A stretch of 64,000 nucleotides of DNA, taken from NCBI GenBank assembly GCA_021201815.1, contig JAJQEC010000114.1:52084-116083 (forward strand), in the 5' to 3' direction. Source of the DNA: Candidatus Azobacteroides sp. (GTDB taxonomy: Bacteria > Bacteroidota > Bacteroidia > Bacteroidales > WRGA01). A program made the translations under genes and the position numbers. The notes below the pieces were generated by a model, which did not search any database, had not been told where the DNA came from, and saw only the letters and a program-made list of their open reading frames with translations. How positions within the stretch are numbered: position 1 is the stretch's first letter; each line of letters starts with the position of its first letter. Positions 57,365-64,000 of the stretch are shown here, piece by piece.

Positions 57365-57943
57365 TTATTTACGGCAGTGGCAATCAATCAGGTGGTCATT
57401 TACATATCCGGTAGCCTGCAAATGCGCATAACAAATTGTAATACCGAAAAATTTAAAACCTCTCTTTTTCATATCGAGGCTGATTTTATCCGATAACTCT
57501 GTAGAAACCGGTATTTCTTCCAATGTCTTCCAATGATTAACAATAACCTGTCCTTCAGGAAGAAATGATTTTAAATAATTGCAGAAGCTACCGAACTCTT
57601 TCTGTAATTCAATAAAATAACGGGCATTTGATATGGCAGCTTTTATTTTTAACCGGTTCCTTACAATGGACGGGTCCTGCATTAACCGTTCTTCGTCTTT
57701 TTCCGAAAAAGCAGCGACTTTATGCACATCAAAATCAGCAAAAGCCTTCCGGTATCCTTCCCTTTTACGCAGAATAGTGATCCAGCTAAGCCCGGCCTGC
57801 GCACTCTCTAGAATCAGGAATTCAAACATTTTCTTATCATCTGTTACCTCTTTGCCCCATTCTTCGTCATGGTAACGGATATATAAAGGATCATTCCCAC
57901 ACCATCCGCATCGAATCTTATTCGTACTTTCTCCTTCTTTCAT
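57365..57943 (-). CDS. tag: DNA-3-methyladenine glycosylase I
   Basis: A 192-residue base-excision glycosylase removing 3-methyladenine. The N-terminus RCGWCGNDPLYIRYHDEEWG (residues 11-30) holds zinc ligand Cys and catalytic Glu-type residues, ILESAQAGLSWITILRKREGYRKAF is near 45-69, and the C-terminal zinc motif HLIDCHCR is near 184-191. Length is normal. It is monocistronic. Confidence 0.95.
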   Translation of the reverse strand: MKEGESTNKIRCGWCGNDPLYIRYHDEEWGKEVTDDKKMFEFLILESAQAGLSWITILRKREGYRKAFADFDVHKVAAFSEKDEERLMQDPSIVRNRLKIKAAISNARYFIELQKEFGSFCNYLKSFLPEGQVIVNHWKTLEEIPVSTELSDKISLDMKKRGFKFFGITICYAHLQATGYVNDHLIDCHCRK

Positions 57944-57986
57944 TTTACAAATTTACATTTTATCTTCCACATTAAAAAAAAGGATG

Positions 57987-57994
57987 TATCTTTG
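57987..57994 (+). promoter_or_regulatory. Candidate -7 box of the rtcB operon
   Basis: TATCTTTG on the plus strand, 275 bases before the rtcB ATG, implying a long leader. Confidence 0.4.
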
Positions 57995-58000
57995 CAGCAC

Positions 58001-58268
58001 AAAATCAAGTATTAACCCTTTAAAAGTATAGAAAGGGAATAGGTATGCTGGTCAAAAAATTATTACTACACATTTAAGATAAAGAGAAAGCAGTTCACAA
58101 CCGAAAGTTCTGGGCTGTCTGGTAGCGTATTGTTAATCTGTTCCGTCTTTATCTGCTCTATTTTAATCCACTTATTTATTTTTATATAAGCTCCTACTGA
58201 TAATCAGGAGGCAGTTATTCTTTATCCTTTTCAATAACAGGATAAATGTTTCTATTCATTAAACCGAT
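58001..58268 (+). promoter_or_regulatory. Long untranslated leader before rtcB with several hairpins
   Basis: CCCTTT/AAAGGG at 58016-58037, GCTCCT...AGGAGGC around 58191-58214 with inner CTGA/TCAG, and TTATCCT...AGGATAA around 58221-58247. No ORF of size is present. It could be an RNA-based control region or simply a long spacer. Confidence 0.4.
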
Positions 58269-59666
58269 ATGGGAATAAAACTTAAAGAACTAAGCAAAAT
58301 AGGATACATACATCCGGTTGCCAGAAGTCTGGCAATTAATACGATCAGTAAACATTACAAGCATCACAGCAAAAAAGAAGTGATTGCCCTGCTAACCGAT
58401 CTACTGGATAATCCGGAGAAATACAAAAGTAACCCGATATGGAATAAACTGGCCACACATTTTTCTCCGGCAATAACAAATAAAATATTCAATGTATATG
58501 AATTAAAAGAACACCCTCTGCCTTTTAAAACATACGGCGGGAAATTTATAGAAAGTACGGCAAAACAACAGATGGAGCTGGCAATGAGACTTCCTGTTAC
58601 ATTAGCGGGTGCCTTGATGCCGGATGCACATGGTGGTTACGGATTACCCATCGGAGGGATACTGGCTGTGGAAAATGCAGTTATCCCTTATGCGGTAGGA
58701 TTAGATATCGGATGCCGGATGTCTTTGTCCGTACTGGATGCAAAAGCTGATTTTACAAAAAGATATACCCATCAGGTAAAAGAAGCATTAAAGCAATACA
58801 CCCATTTCGGGATCAAAGGCGGCCTGCCTTTTAAGCAGGAGCATGCAATACTGGACACACAGGAATTTCAACTGATTCCTTTTTTTAAAAGCTTACATGC
58901 AAAAGCGGTTCGTCAGCTTGGTACCTCCGGAGGTGGAAATCATTTTGTCGAATTCGGTGAAATAGAACTTCCGGAGAAGAATATTCTGAAATTACCAGCC
59001 GGCAGCTATATGGCTTTGCTATCGCATTCAGGATCCCGTGGACTAGGTGCGGAGATTGCAAATCATTACCATTCCATTGCAAAAGAAAGTTGCAAGCTAC
59101 CCCGTCAGGCGCAGCATATGGCATGGCTGAAACTTAATACGGAAGCCGGACAGGAATACTGGACAGGAATGAACCTTGCCGGTGACTATTCAGAAGCCTG
59201 CCATGAGAGAATCCATTTCAATCTTACAAAAGCACTTGGGGTAAAAGTACTGGCAAATGTAAGCAACCACCATAATTTCGCCTGGCAGGAAGAAATTATG
59301 GAAGGACAACCGGCCATTGTTCACCGTAAAGGTGCGACTCCGGCAGGAAAAGGGGTTCCGGGAATCATACCCGGAAGCATGGCTAGTCCCGGATACCTGG
59401 TTTGTGGAAAAGGAATAAAAGAAGCACTCTTTTCAGCTTCCCACGGAGCCGGAAGAGCCATGTCCAGGGGAAAAGCCAGGGAACAGTTTACACAATCTTC
59501 CATGAAAAAATATCTTTCTGAAAAGAAAGTGACATTGCTGGGAGGAAGTGTAGAAGAGATGCCTTTGGCCTATAAGAATATAGACCATATTATGCCGGCC
59601 CAACAGGAACTGGTGGAAATACACGGAAAATTCACTCCGCAGATAGTAAGAATGAATAAAGAATAA
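58269..59666 (+). CDS. rtcB: RtcB family RNA 3'-phosphate ligase (PrfH-linked type)
   Basis: A 465-residue RNA ligase that joins 2',3'-cyclic phosphate or 3'-phosphate ends to 5'-OH using GTP and Mn2+. Motifs in order: MPDAHGGYGLPIGG near 117-130, GLDIGCRM near 143-150 (metal Cys), LGTSGGGNHFVEFG near 217-230, LSHSGSRGLG near 252-261, VSNHHNFA near 330-337, HRKGATPAGKGVPGIIPGSM near 350-369 and SASHGAGRAMSR near 391-402 with the guanylylated His. It is 4 bases from prfH; such pairs repair cleaved 16S rRNA in related systems. Confidence 0.93.
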   Translation: MGIKLKELSKIGYIHPVARSLAINTISKHYKHHSKKEVIALLTDLLDNPEKYKSNPIWNKLATHFSPAITNKIFNVYELKEHPLPFKTYGGKFIESTAKQQMELAMRLPVTLAGALMPDAHGGYGLPIGGILAVENAVIPYAVGLDIGCRMSLSVLDAKADFTKRYTHQVKEALKQYTHFGIKGGLPFKQEHAILDTQEFQLIPFFKSLHAKAVRQLGTSGGGNHFVEFGEIELPEKNILKLPAGSYMALLSHSGSRGLGAEIANHYHSIAKESCKLPRQAQHMAWLKLNTEAGQEYWTGMNLAGDYSEACHERIHFNLTKALGVKVLANVSNHHNFAWQEEIMEGQPAIVHRKGATPAGKGVPGIIPGSMASPGYLVCGKGIKEALFSASHGAGRAMSRGKAREQFTQSSMKKYLSEKKVTLLGGSVEEMPLAYKNIDHIMPAQQELVEIHGKFTPQIVRMNKE

Positions 59667-59670
59667 ACCA

Positions 59671-60298
59671 ATGAACAATCAGAAAATATATTTACAGTTA
59701 ACTGCCGGAAGAGGACCAGCCGAATGCTGTCGGGCCGTTGCATTGATTCTGGAGAAAATAATATATCAGGCCAATTCAAAAGGCATAAAAACGGAAATCA
59801 TAGAAAGAGAAGAAGGTGAAATTAACCGGACCCTGTTTTCTGCGGTTATTCTGCTGGACGGAAAAGAAAGCCGGGAAATAGCAGAAGAATGATCAGGCAC
59901 CGTACAATGGATTGCACAAAGTCCTTACCGCATTCATCACAGAAGGAAAAAACTGGTTTATCGGAATAAACCATCTTTCTGTTCCTGAAGAAGGCAATAT
60001 CCGGGAAAAAGATTTCCGGTATCAGACATCGCGGTCTTCAGGGCCCGGAGGACAACATGTCAATAAAACGGAATCAGCGGTAAGGGTTACACACATCCCT
60101 TCCGGAATAAGTGTCACAGCCAGTGAAGACCGTTCTCAATTCCGGAATAAAAAGACAGCTTTCATGCGTATATTGCTTAAACTTGCCACCTGGGAAAAAG
60201 AACAGGCAGCACAAGTTTTTCAGCAAAACTGGCAAAATCACAATGAACTGGAACGGGGAAACCCGGTAAAAACAATAAAGGAAGAGATGAGGAGGTAG
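59671..60298 (+). pseudogene. prfH: Peptide chain release factor homologue PrfH, interrupted twice
   Basis: ATG 59671 reads MNNQKIYLQLTAGRGPAECCRAVALILEKI..., the PrfH N-terminus, to [10 protein letters not shown] and then TGA at 59890-59892. Downstream the same frame gives [19 protein letters not shown], and then a +1 shift at an A6 run (59947-59952) is needed to enter [44 protein letters not shown] with the GGQ loop. The total of 628 bases, 3n+1, agrees with one extra base. TGG to TGA fits the family's EEWxGTxQW. Either the gene is dead, or the two sites are recoding signals. It is cotranscribed with rtcB. Confidence 0.85.
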
Positions 60299-60366
60299 CT
60301 TTTAAGAATCAAGAGTCAAGAGTCAAGACAGGGGAGGGGAGAATTTTGTATTTTGCTGGTAATCCG

Positions 60367-60519
60367 GGCCGTGGGGTGAAACCGTATGGATAAAAAGATG
60401 TCGCCACTAACGTGGCTGGCCGGTGGAATAATTCCACATAATCTATATGATAATAAACGCTTACAACCGACCACGTGAGTGGTCATATCTTACTAGCCGT
60501 GTGGCCTCAGCCCACGGCC
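60367..60519. repeat. Palindrome-rich element with terminal inverted repeats
   Basis: Ends GGCCGTGGG and CCCACGGCC are perfect 9-bp inverted repeats. Inside lie three perfect hairpins: GCCAC-TAAC-GTGGC (60403-60416), GTGGAAT-A-ATTCCAC (60423-60437) and GACCAC-GTGA-GTGGTC (60469-60484). No ORF is present. It could be a MITE-like element or a structured RNA. A 7-bp repeat, AGAGTCA, lies before it. Confidence 0.55.
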
Positions 60520-60621
60520 ATTAAAAAATGCTTCCCTCTTGATTCCTGCTTCTCAATTTTGTCCTGATCGGACAACAAAGAATCACGATAGAACAAGTAT
60601 CTTTGAAAAAAATCCGGATGC

Positions 60622-61470
60622 ATGAAGGAAAGCACTGAAAATATATACCATGAAAAAGCCAACGAGGTACTGGATTATATCAGTAGGAATCCGGATAAGC
60701 TCCTTAAGCTTAAGGAGCTTGCATCCTTAGCCAATGTATCTCAACGCCAGTTAGTCCGCATCATGGATTCTTTTTTAGAAGAAAGCCTGTATGAATATAT
60801 TATCAGGCAAAAAATGGAACGGGCAGTCATATATATGCAAATCGAGCATCTTTCCTTAGCAGAAATCGCGGAACGAACAGGATATAATAATCCTCAGTCC
60901 TTTTCCAAAGTCTTCAGAAAACAATTCGGATTATCTGCTAAAGCCTATATAAATAGCCTGCATCAAAAGATAAAGGAACAGGTGGAAAAAGAAGAAAAAA
61001 TGCCGGATGACCTGCCACATGAGATAGTTTATACGAACAACCTGCCTTTAGTTTATCTCCGTATTTTCGGAAAATACGGAAAAGCAGCGGCTTATCATCA
61101 CACCTGGCAAAATCTCATACAATTTTTAAAAGACCGTCATTCTCTTAACAGGGATACCCGTTTTATTGGAATAAGCTTCAATGACCCGAATGTAACCTGC
61201 TCTTCCGGTTGCTGTTTTTATGCCTGTGCTTCTGTAAATGAGAACTTCCTGTCCGGTGGAAAATTCGGCAAGCTTGTGCTTCCGGGAGGAAAATATGCCG
61301 TTTACACTTTAAAGGGAAGTTATGCCGGCCTGCAAAGCTTTTATAATAAAATATACGTCCGGCCCGATTATCCCCTTCGCCATGGAGCTGCATTTGAAGA
61401 GTATCTCAACAGCCCGGACGACACAGAAGAGAACGATTTGCTAACCAATATCTTCATTCCTATAAAATGA
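60622..61470 (+). CDS. AraC family regulator with GyrI-like effector domain
   Basis: A 282-residue activator. The N-terminal double HTH (about 12-110) reads VLDYISRNPDKLLKLKELASLANVSQRQLVRIMDSFLEESLYEYI and then LAEIAERTGYNNPQSFSKVFRKQFGLSAKAY. The C-terminal half (about 130-282) is GyrI-like, beginning IVYTNNLPLVYLRIFGKYGK, and would bind a small ligand. It is first in an operon with a radical SAM gene, overlapping by four bases, and a GNAT gene. Confidence 0.9.
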   Translation: MKESTENIYHEKANEVLDYISRNPDKLLKLKELASLANVSQRQLVRIMDSFLEESLYEYIIRQKMERAVIYMQIEHLSLAEIAERTGYNNPQSFSKVFRKQFGLSAKAYINSLHQKIKEQVEKEEKMPDDLPHEIVYTNNLPLVYLRIFGKYGKAAAYHHTWQNLIQFLKDRHSLNRDTRFIGISFNDPNVTCSSGCCFYACASVNENFLSGGKFGKLVLPGGKYAVYTLKGSYAGLQSFYNKIYVRPDYPLRHGAAFEEYLNSPDDTEENDLLTNIFIPIK

Positions 61471-62342
61471 CTACCTATAAATATATACAGGCAAAAAGTA
61501 TCCTCTCCCGGTTACGGAAAAAAGACGATTATTTCGGAATCACCTATAATATGAACTTGTACAGGGGTTGCCAGCATGGATGTATATATTGTGATACCCG
61601 GAGTGCATGTTACGGCATTAATGATATTTCTTCAATTTCCGTAAAGGAGAATGCACCGGAGCTATTGCAAAAGGAATTAGCGTCAAAAAAAGAAAAAGCA
61701 ACCATTGGCACCGGCTCCATGAATGATCCGTACATGCCTCTTGAAAAGGAACTTACGTTAACCCGCAGGGCATTGGAAAAAATATATCTCCGAAGGTTTC
61801 CGGTCCATATTATTACAAAAAGCACATTGGTATACCGGGATTATGACCTCTTGCAGGCTTTATCCGGAACATACGCAGCCGTTAGTTTTACGATTACTGC
61901 ATTTAAAGATTCCCTTTCCCGAAAAATAGAACCCAATGCTCCTTCTACTTCCGAACGGTTCCGAACGATGAAGCTGCTGGCGGAAAAAGGAATTTATACA
62001 GGAATAACGATGATGCCACTCCTGCCTTTTATAAATGATACGGAAGAAAATATCCGGTCCCTTCTGCTAAAAGCAAAAGAATCGGGTGCCGGATATGTAA
62101 TTCCGATGATTGGGGTCACTCTGAGAAATGGCTCCCGGGAATACTTTTATAATGCATTAGATGAATCCTTTCCCGGCATAAAGGGAAAATACATGGTCCG
62201 TTTCGGTGACAAATACGAATGTTTCAGCAAGAATTATAAAAGTCTGTACAAGCTGGTTTATGAGTACTGTAAGGAATTGAATCTCCCTACCCGTATGACT
62301 TTCTATCAAACTGATATCCATACACAATTATCATTATTTTAA
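61467..62342 (+). CDS. Radical SAM protein (SPL/Rv2578c-like)
   Basis: A 291-residue radical SAM enzyme. The cluster motif CxxxCxxC is in YRGCQHGCIYCDTRSACYG near 29-47. TIGTGSMNDPYMPLEKELTLTRRALE follows near 77-102, as in spore photoproduct lyase-like enzymes of unknown substrate. No repair partner is visible. Its ATG overlaps the AraC gene stop, and it ends two bases before the GNAT gene. Regulation by the AraC protein is likely. Confidence 0.87.
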   Translation: MTTYKYIQAKSILSRLRKKDDYFGITYNMNLYRGCQHGCIYCDTRSACYGINDISSISVKENAPELLQKELASKKEKATIGTGSMNDPYMPLEKELTLTRRALEKIYLRRFPVHIITKSTLVYRDYDLLQALSGTYAAVSFTITAFKDSLSRKIEPNAPSTSERFRTMKLLAEKGIYTGITMMPLLPFINDTEENIRSLLLKAKESGAGYVIPMIGVTLRNGSREYFYNALDESFPGIKGKYMVRFGDKYECFSKNYKSLYKLVYEYCKELNLPTRMTFYQTDIHTQLSLF

Positions 62343-62344
62343 TT

Positions 62345-63112
62345 ATGAATCCTGAGTTTATCACCCTTTCCAAAGAAAATATCGAAAAAGAACATATTTG
62401 TTGTGCCTTCTCCGACAAGAAATGCCAAGAAAGTTACGAACTTAAAAAAGAATGGTTGAGAAAAGAATTCAACCATGGATATATCTTCCGCCGGTTGAAT
62501 GAAAGAGCAAAGGTATTTATAGAGTACGGACCTGCGGAAAAAGCATGGGTCCCTGTAGAAGCACCGGGCTACCTGATGATAAACTGCCTGTGGGTATCCG
62601 GAAAATATAAAGGTCAGGGATATGCAAAAGCACTACTGGAATCGGCACTTGCTGATGCGGAGACACAGGGTAAAAATGGGCTGGTAACCGTCACCGGAAC
62701 TGCAAAGCTTCATTTCATGGGTGATAAGAAATGGTTTTTAAAACAAGGATTTGAAGAAGTAGAAAAATTATCTTATGGTTTTAGTTTACTGGTAAAGAAA
62801 CTCAATCCGGCTGCACCGGTCCCATCCTTTAAAGAATGTGTCCTGGCAGGAAAATGTTCTTGTGAGGAAGGCATGACAGTATATTATTCGAACAGGTGTC
62901 CGTATACGGAATATCACGTACGAGAAACACTGACGGAAACTACCGGTAAAAGAAAGATACCGCTGCGGATTATTAAACTTGAATCGGCGGAAGAAGCACA
63001 GAATTCCCCTACTCCTGCTACGATTTTTAGTTTATTTTATCATGGAGAATTTATTACGACAGATATAAGTGTATGCATGGACAACCGCTTTGATAAAGCG
63101 ATACAAGTTTAA
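62345..63112 (+). CDS. GNAT N-acetyltransferase with YoaP-like C-terminal domain
   Basis: A 255-residue protein. The GNAT domain occupies about 1-165, with INCLWVSGKYKGQGYAKALLESAL near 78-101 (acetyl-CoA loop GKYKGQGYA). The C-terminal 85 residues, KECVLAGKCSCEEGMTVYYSNRCPYTEYHV..., are a YoaP-like domain with the motif CPYTEYHV, which resembles a thioredoxin-like active site. The substrate is unknown. It ends the AraC-radical SAM operon. Confidence 0.83.
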   Translation: MNPEFITLSKENIEKEHICCAFSDKKCQESYELKKEWLRKEFNHGYIFRRLNERAKVFIEYGPAEKAWVPVEAPGYLMINCLWVSGKYKGQGYAKALLESALADAETQGKNGLVTVTGTAKLHFMGDKKWFLKQGFEEVEKLSYGFSLLVKKLNPAAPVPSFKECVLAGKCSCEEGMTVYYSNRCPYTEYHVRETLTETTGKRKIPLRIIKLESAEEAQNSPTPATIFSLFYHGEFITTDISVCMDNRFDKAIQV

Positions 63113-63608
63113 TGCTCCGGGCAGCATATCTGCATCTGTCATTGGATAAGTATACATGTATTTTTCTGGTTGCTTTAGTTTTCTGTTATCATTAAAGAAA
63201 AGTGGGTTTACTTTATACAGGAATTGCAATAGCGGTGTAGCCAAAGTGGTGAAATTCGGAAAACAAATTATCGTGCTGGAAAGGATAACAGATAATTGAT
63301 AAAGGAACTTGAAAAACACATGGGGTGACATCATGTAATTGAACGGTCAATGTTATACAAACGAAAGCCGGGATTAACACATTAAAATTGATTTACTGCT
63401 CACTTTATAGTTGCATTAGGTACTTTGTAACAGAGCGTCCGGTATGTTAACCTACCCATAATTCAGTAAAATTACGGACAGGGTTTGTTCGTGCATAGCA
63501 ACCCTGTTATACACCTATTCTATTGCTCCTTTATCATTAAGGCATGTCCTCCTTACTTCTAAGGGGAGATTCCCTATTGCCTAAGCTGTATAAGTACGTA
63601 CTTCTTTG
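63113..63608. other. Gene-free stretch at the right end
   Basis: About 500 bases with no credible ORF. A 100-codon minus-strand frame at 63032-63334 runs into the 3' end of the GNAT gene and has no domain, so I do not call it. I see no RNA gene here. Confidence 0.55.
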
Positions 63609-63696
63609 TTGATTTACTAATGAAAATCACTTGATTTACTAATGGAAATCAGTTAACTTACTAATGAAAATCAGTTGATTTGCTAATGAAAATCGA
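63609..63696. repeat. Tandem array, four units of 22 bp
   Basis: Units start at 63609, 63631, 63653 and 63675, with consensus TTGATTTACTAATGAAAATC + AG. TGATTT and AAATCA form an inverted repeat within a unit. Period equals that of the arrays at 10.5 kb, sequence differs. Confidence 0.85.
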
Positions 63697-63910
63697 CTTA
63701 GCCTCCCGGAAGTAAAAACAGGGAGGTGTTAGGGAAGTAGCATGTAAATATACAAAATAAAAAAGCGGATTGCAAGGATTATAAGAAATAAGATGGAATA
63801 AATAACAAGATCAGGAAGGGGCACTAATGGGACAAATACCGGAGATGAGGAGAAAAGTTAAACGGTTTTGTCTTGGGGTGGCTGGATTGTGCTTCAAGAA
63901 ACCCCACCCC

Positions 63911-63984
63911 TTTTGGCGAAGTCAAGAAAGAAATTGGTATCACCGAACCCCTCCCCTTTGACGAAGTCAAAGGTACTCCCCTCG
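63911..63984. repeat. Dispersed intergenic repeat (copy 2)
   Basis: This segment aligns over about 70 bases with the reverse complement of 6432-6504, sharing GCGAAGTCA/GACGAAGTCA, GAAAGAAATTG, ACCCC(T/A)CCCCTTTGACG and AAGTCAAAGGT. The palindrome CCTTTGAC-GAA-GTCAAAGG marks one end. Confidence 0.8.
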
Positions 63985-64000
63985 TACGTTTGCATGAGAA

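Noticed and set aside
63032..63334. 100-codon minus-strand ORF
   Set aside because: Half of it overlaps the GNAT gene antisense; no domain or start signal is visible.

Overview
The window reads as a chromosome segment of a Bacteroidota bacterium, probably order Bacteroidales. The reasons are the AT-rich sequence, many matches to the Bacteroidota -7 promoter element TAnnTTTG a short distance before genes, a protein with a type IX secretion (Por) C-terminal domain, an OstA-like/SurA-like peptidyl-prolyl isomerase operon beside guaB, a SusC-free outer-membrane barrel with a CarboxypepD-like N-terminus, and weak Shine-Dalgarno sites. Genus and species cannot be fixed from the sequence alone.

Layout. 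0-4.7 kb: a minus-strand carotenoid operon (crtI, crtB, idi, a CrtD-like desaturase and a CruF-like gene cut by the window edge). 4.8-6.3 kb: divergent thiM-thiE. 6.8-9.7 kb: MgtC-family protein with a structured leader, a class A beta-lactamase, and a winged-helix YcaQ/AlkX-type gene broken by one in-frame TGA. 10.9-14.7 kb: oxidative pentose phosphate operon gnd-zwf-pgl. 14.8-18.8 kb: a DUF3332-type lipoprotein and a 993-residue beta-helix surface protein. 18.9-26.5 kb: envelope biogenesis (OstA-like, three PpiC/SurA-type proteins) plus guaB. 26.7-29.9 kb: tRNA-Leu(CAA) followed by a small AT-rich island with a DUF262-HEPN gene pair, an XRE regulator, a candidate pseudoknotted non-coding RNA and a small conserved-looking ORF. 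30-38.6 kb: an SDR-like protein, a CDF metal transporter, a redox cluster (Tat-exported aldo/keto reductase and flavodoxin, broken polyferredoxin, ECF S component) and a LytS/LytTR pair whose regulator has a nonsense codon. 38.7-50.4 kb: DUF4269, an outer-membrane barrel with TetR regulator and palindromic operators, iron alcohol dehydrogenase, LolD-like ATPase, rpoN, a T9SS cargo protein and a BrkB/YihY protein. 50.4-54.3 kb: RNase P RNA and the acetate operon pta-3HAD-ackA. 54.6-63.1 kb: secreted proteins, OmpA-family protein, tag, an rtcB-prfH RNA-repair pair (prfH broken twice), and an AraC/radical SAM/GNAT operon. The last 0.9 kb is repeat-rich and gene-poor.

Two cross-cutting features stand out. 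First, four genes (YcaQ-like, polyferredoxin, LytTR regulator, prfH) each carry an in-frame stop, and two of them also have a +1 slip in a homopolymer, although the protein before and after each lesion is well conserved. Second, the intergenic regions hold several repeat families: three tandem arrays that all have a 22-bp period, a ~70-bp element present in inverted orientation near both ends, and a palindrome-rich element at 60.4 kb. The best candidates for an undescribed system are the DUF262-HEPN module with the neighbouring pseudoknotted RNA, and the rtcB-prfH locus with its long leader and interrupted release factor.
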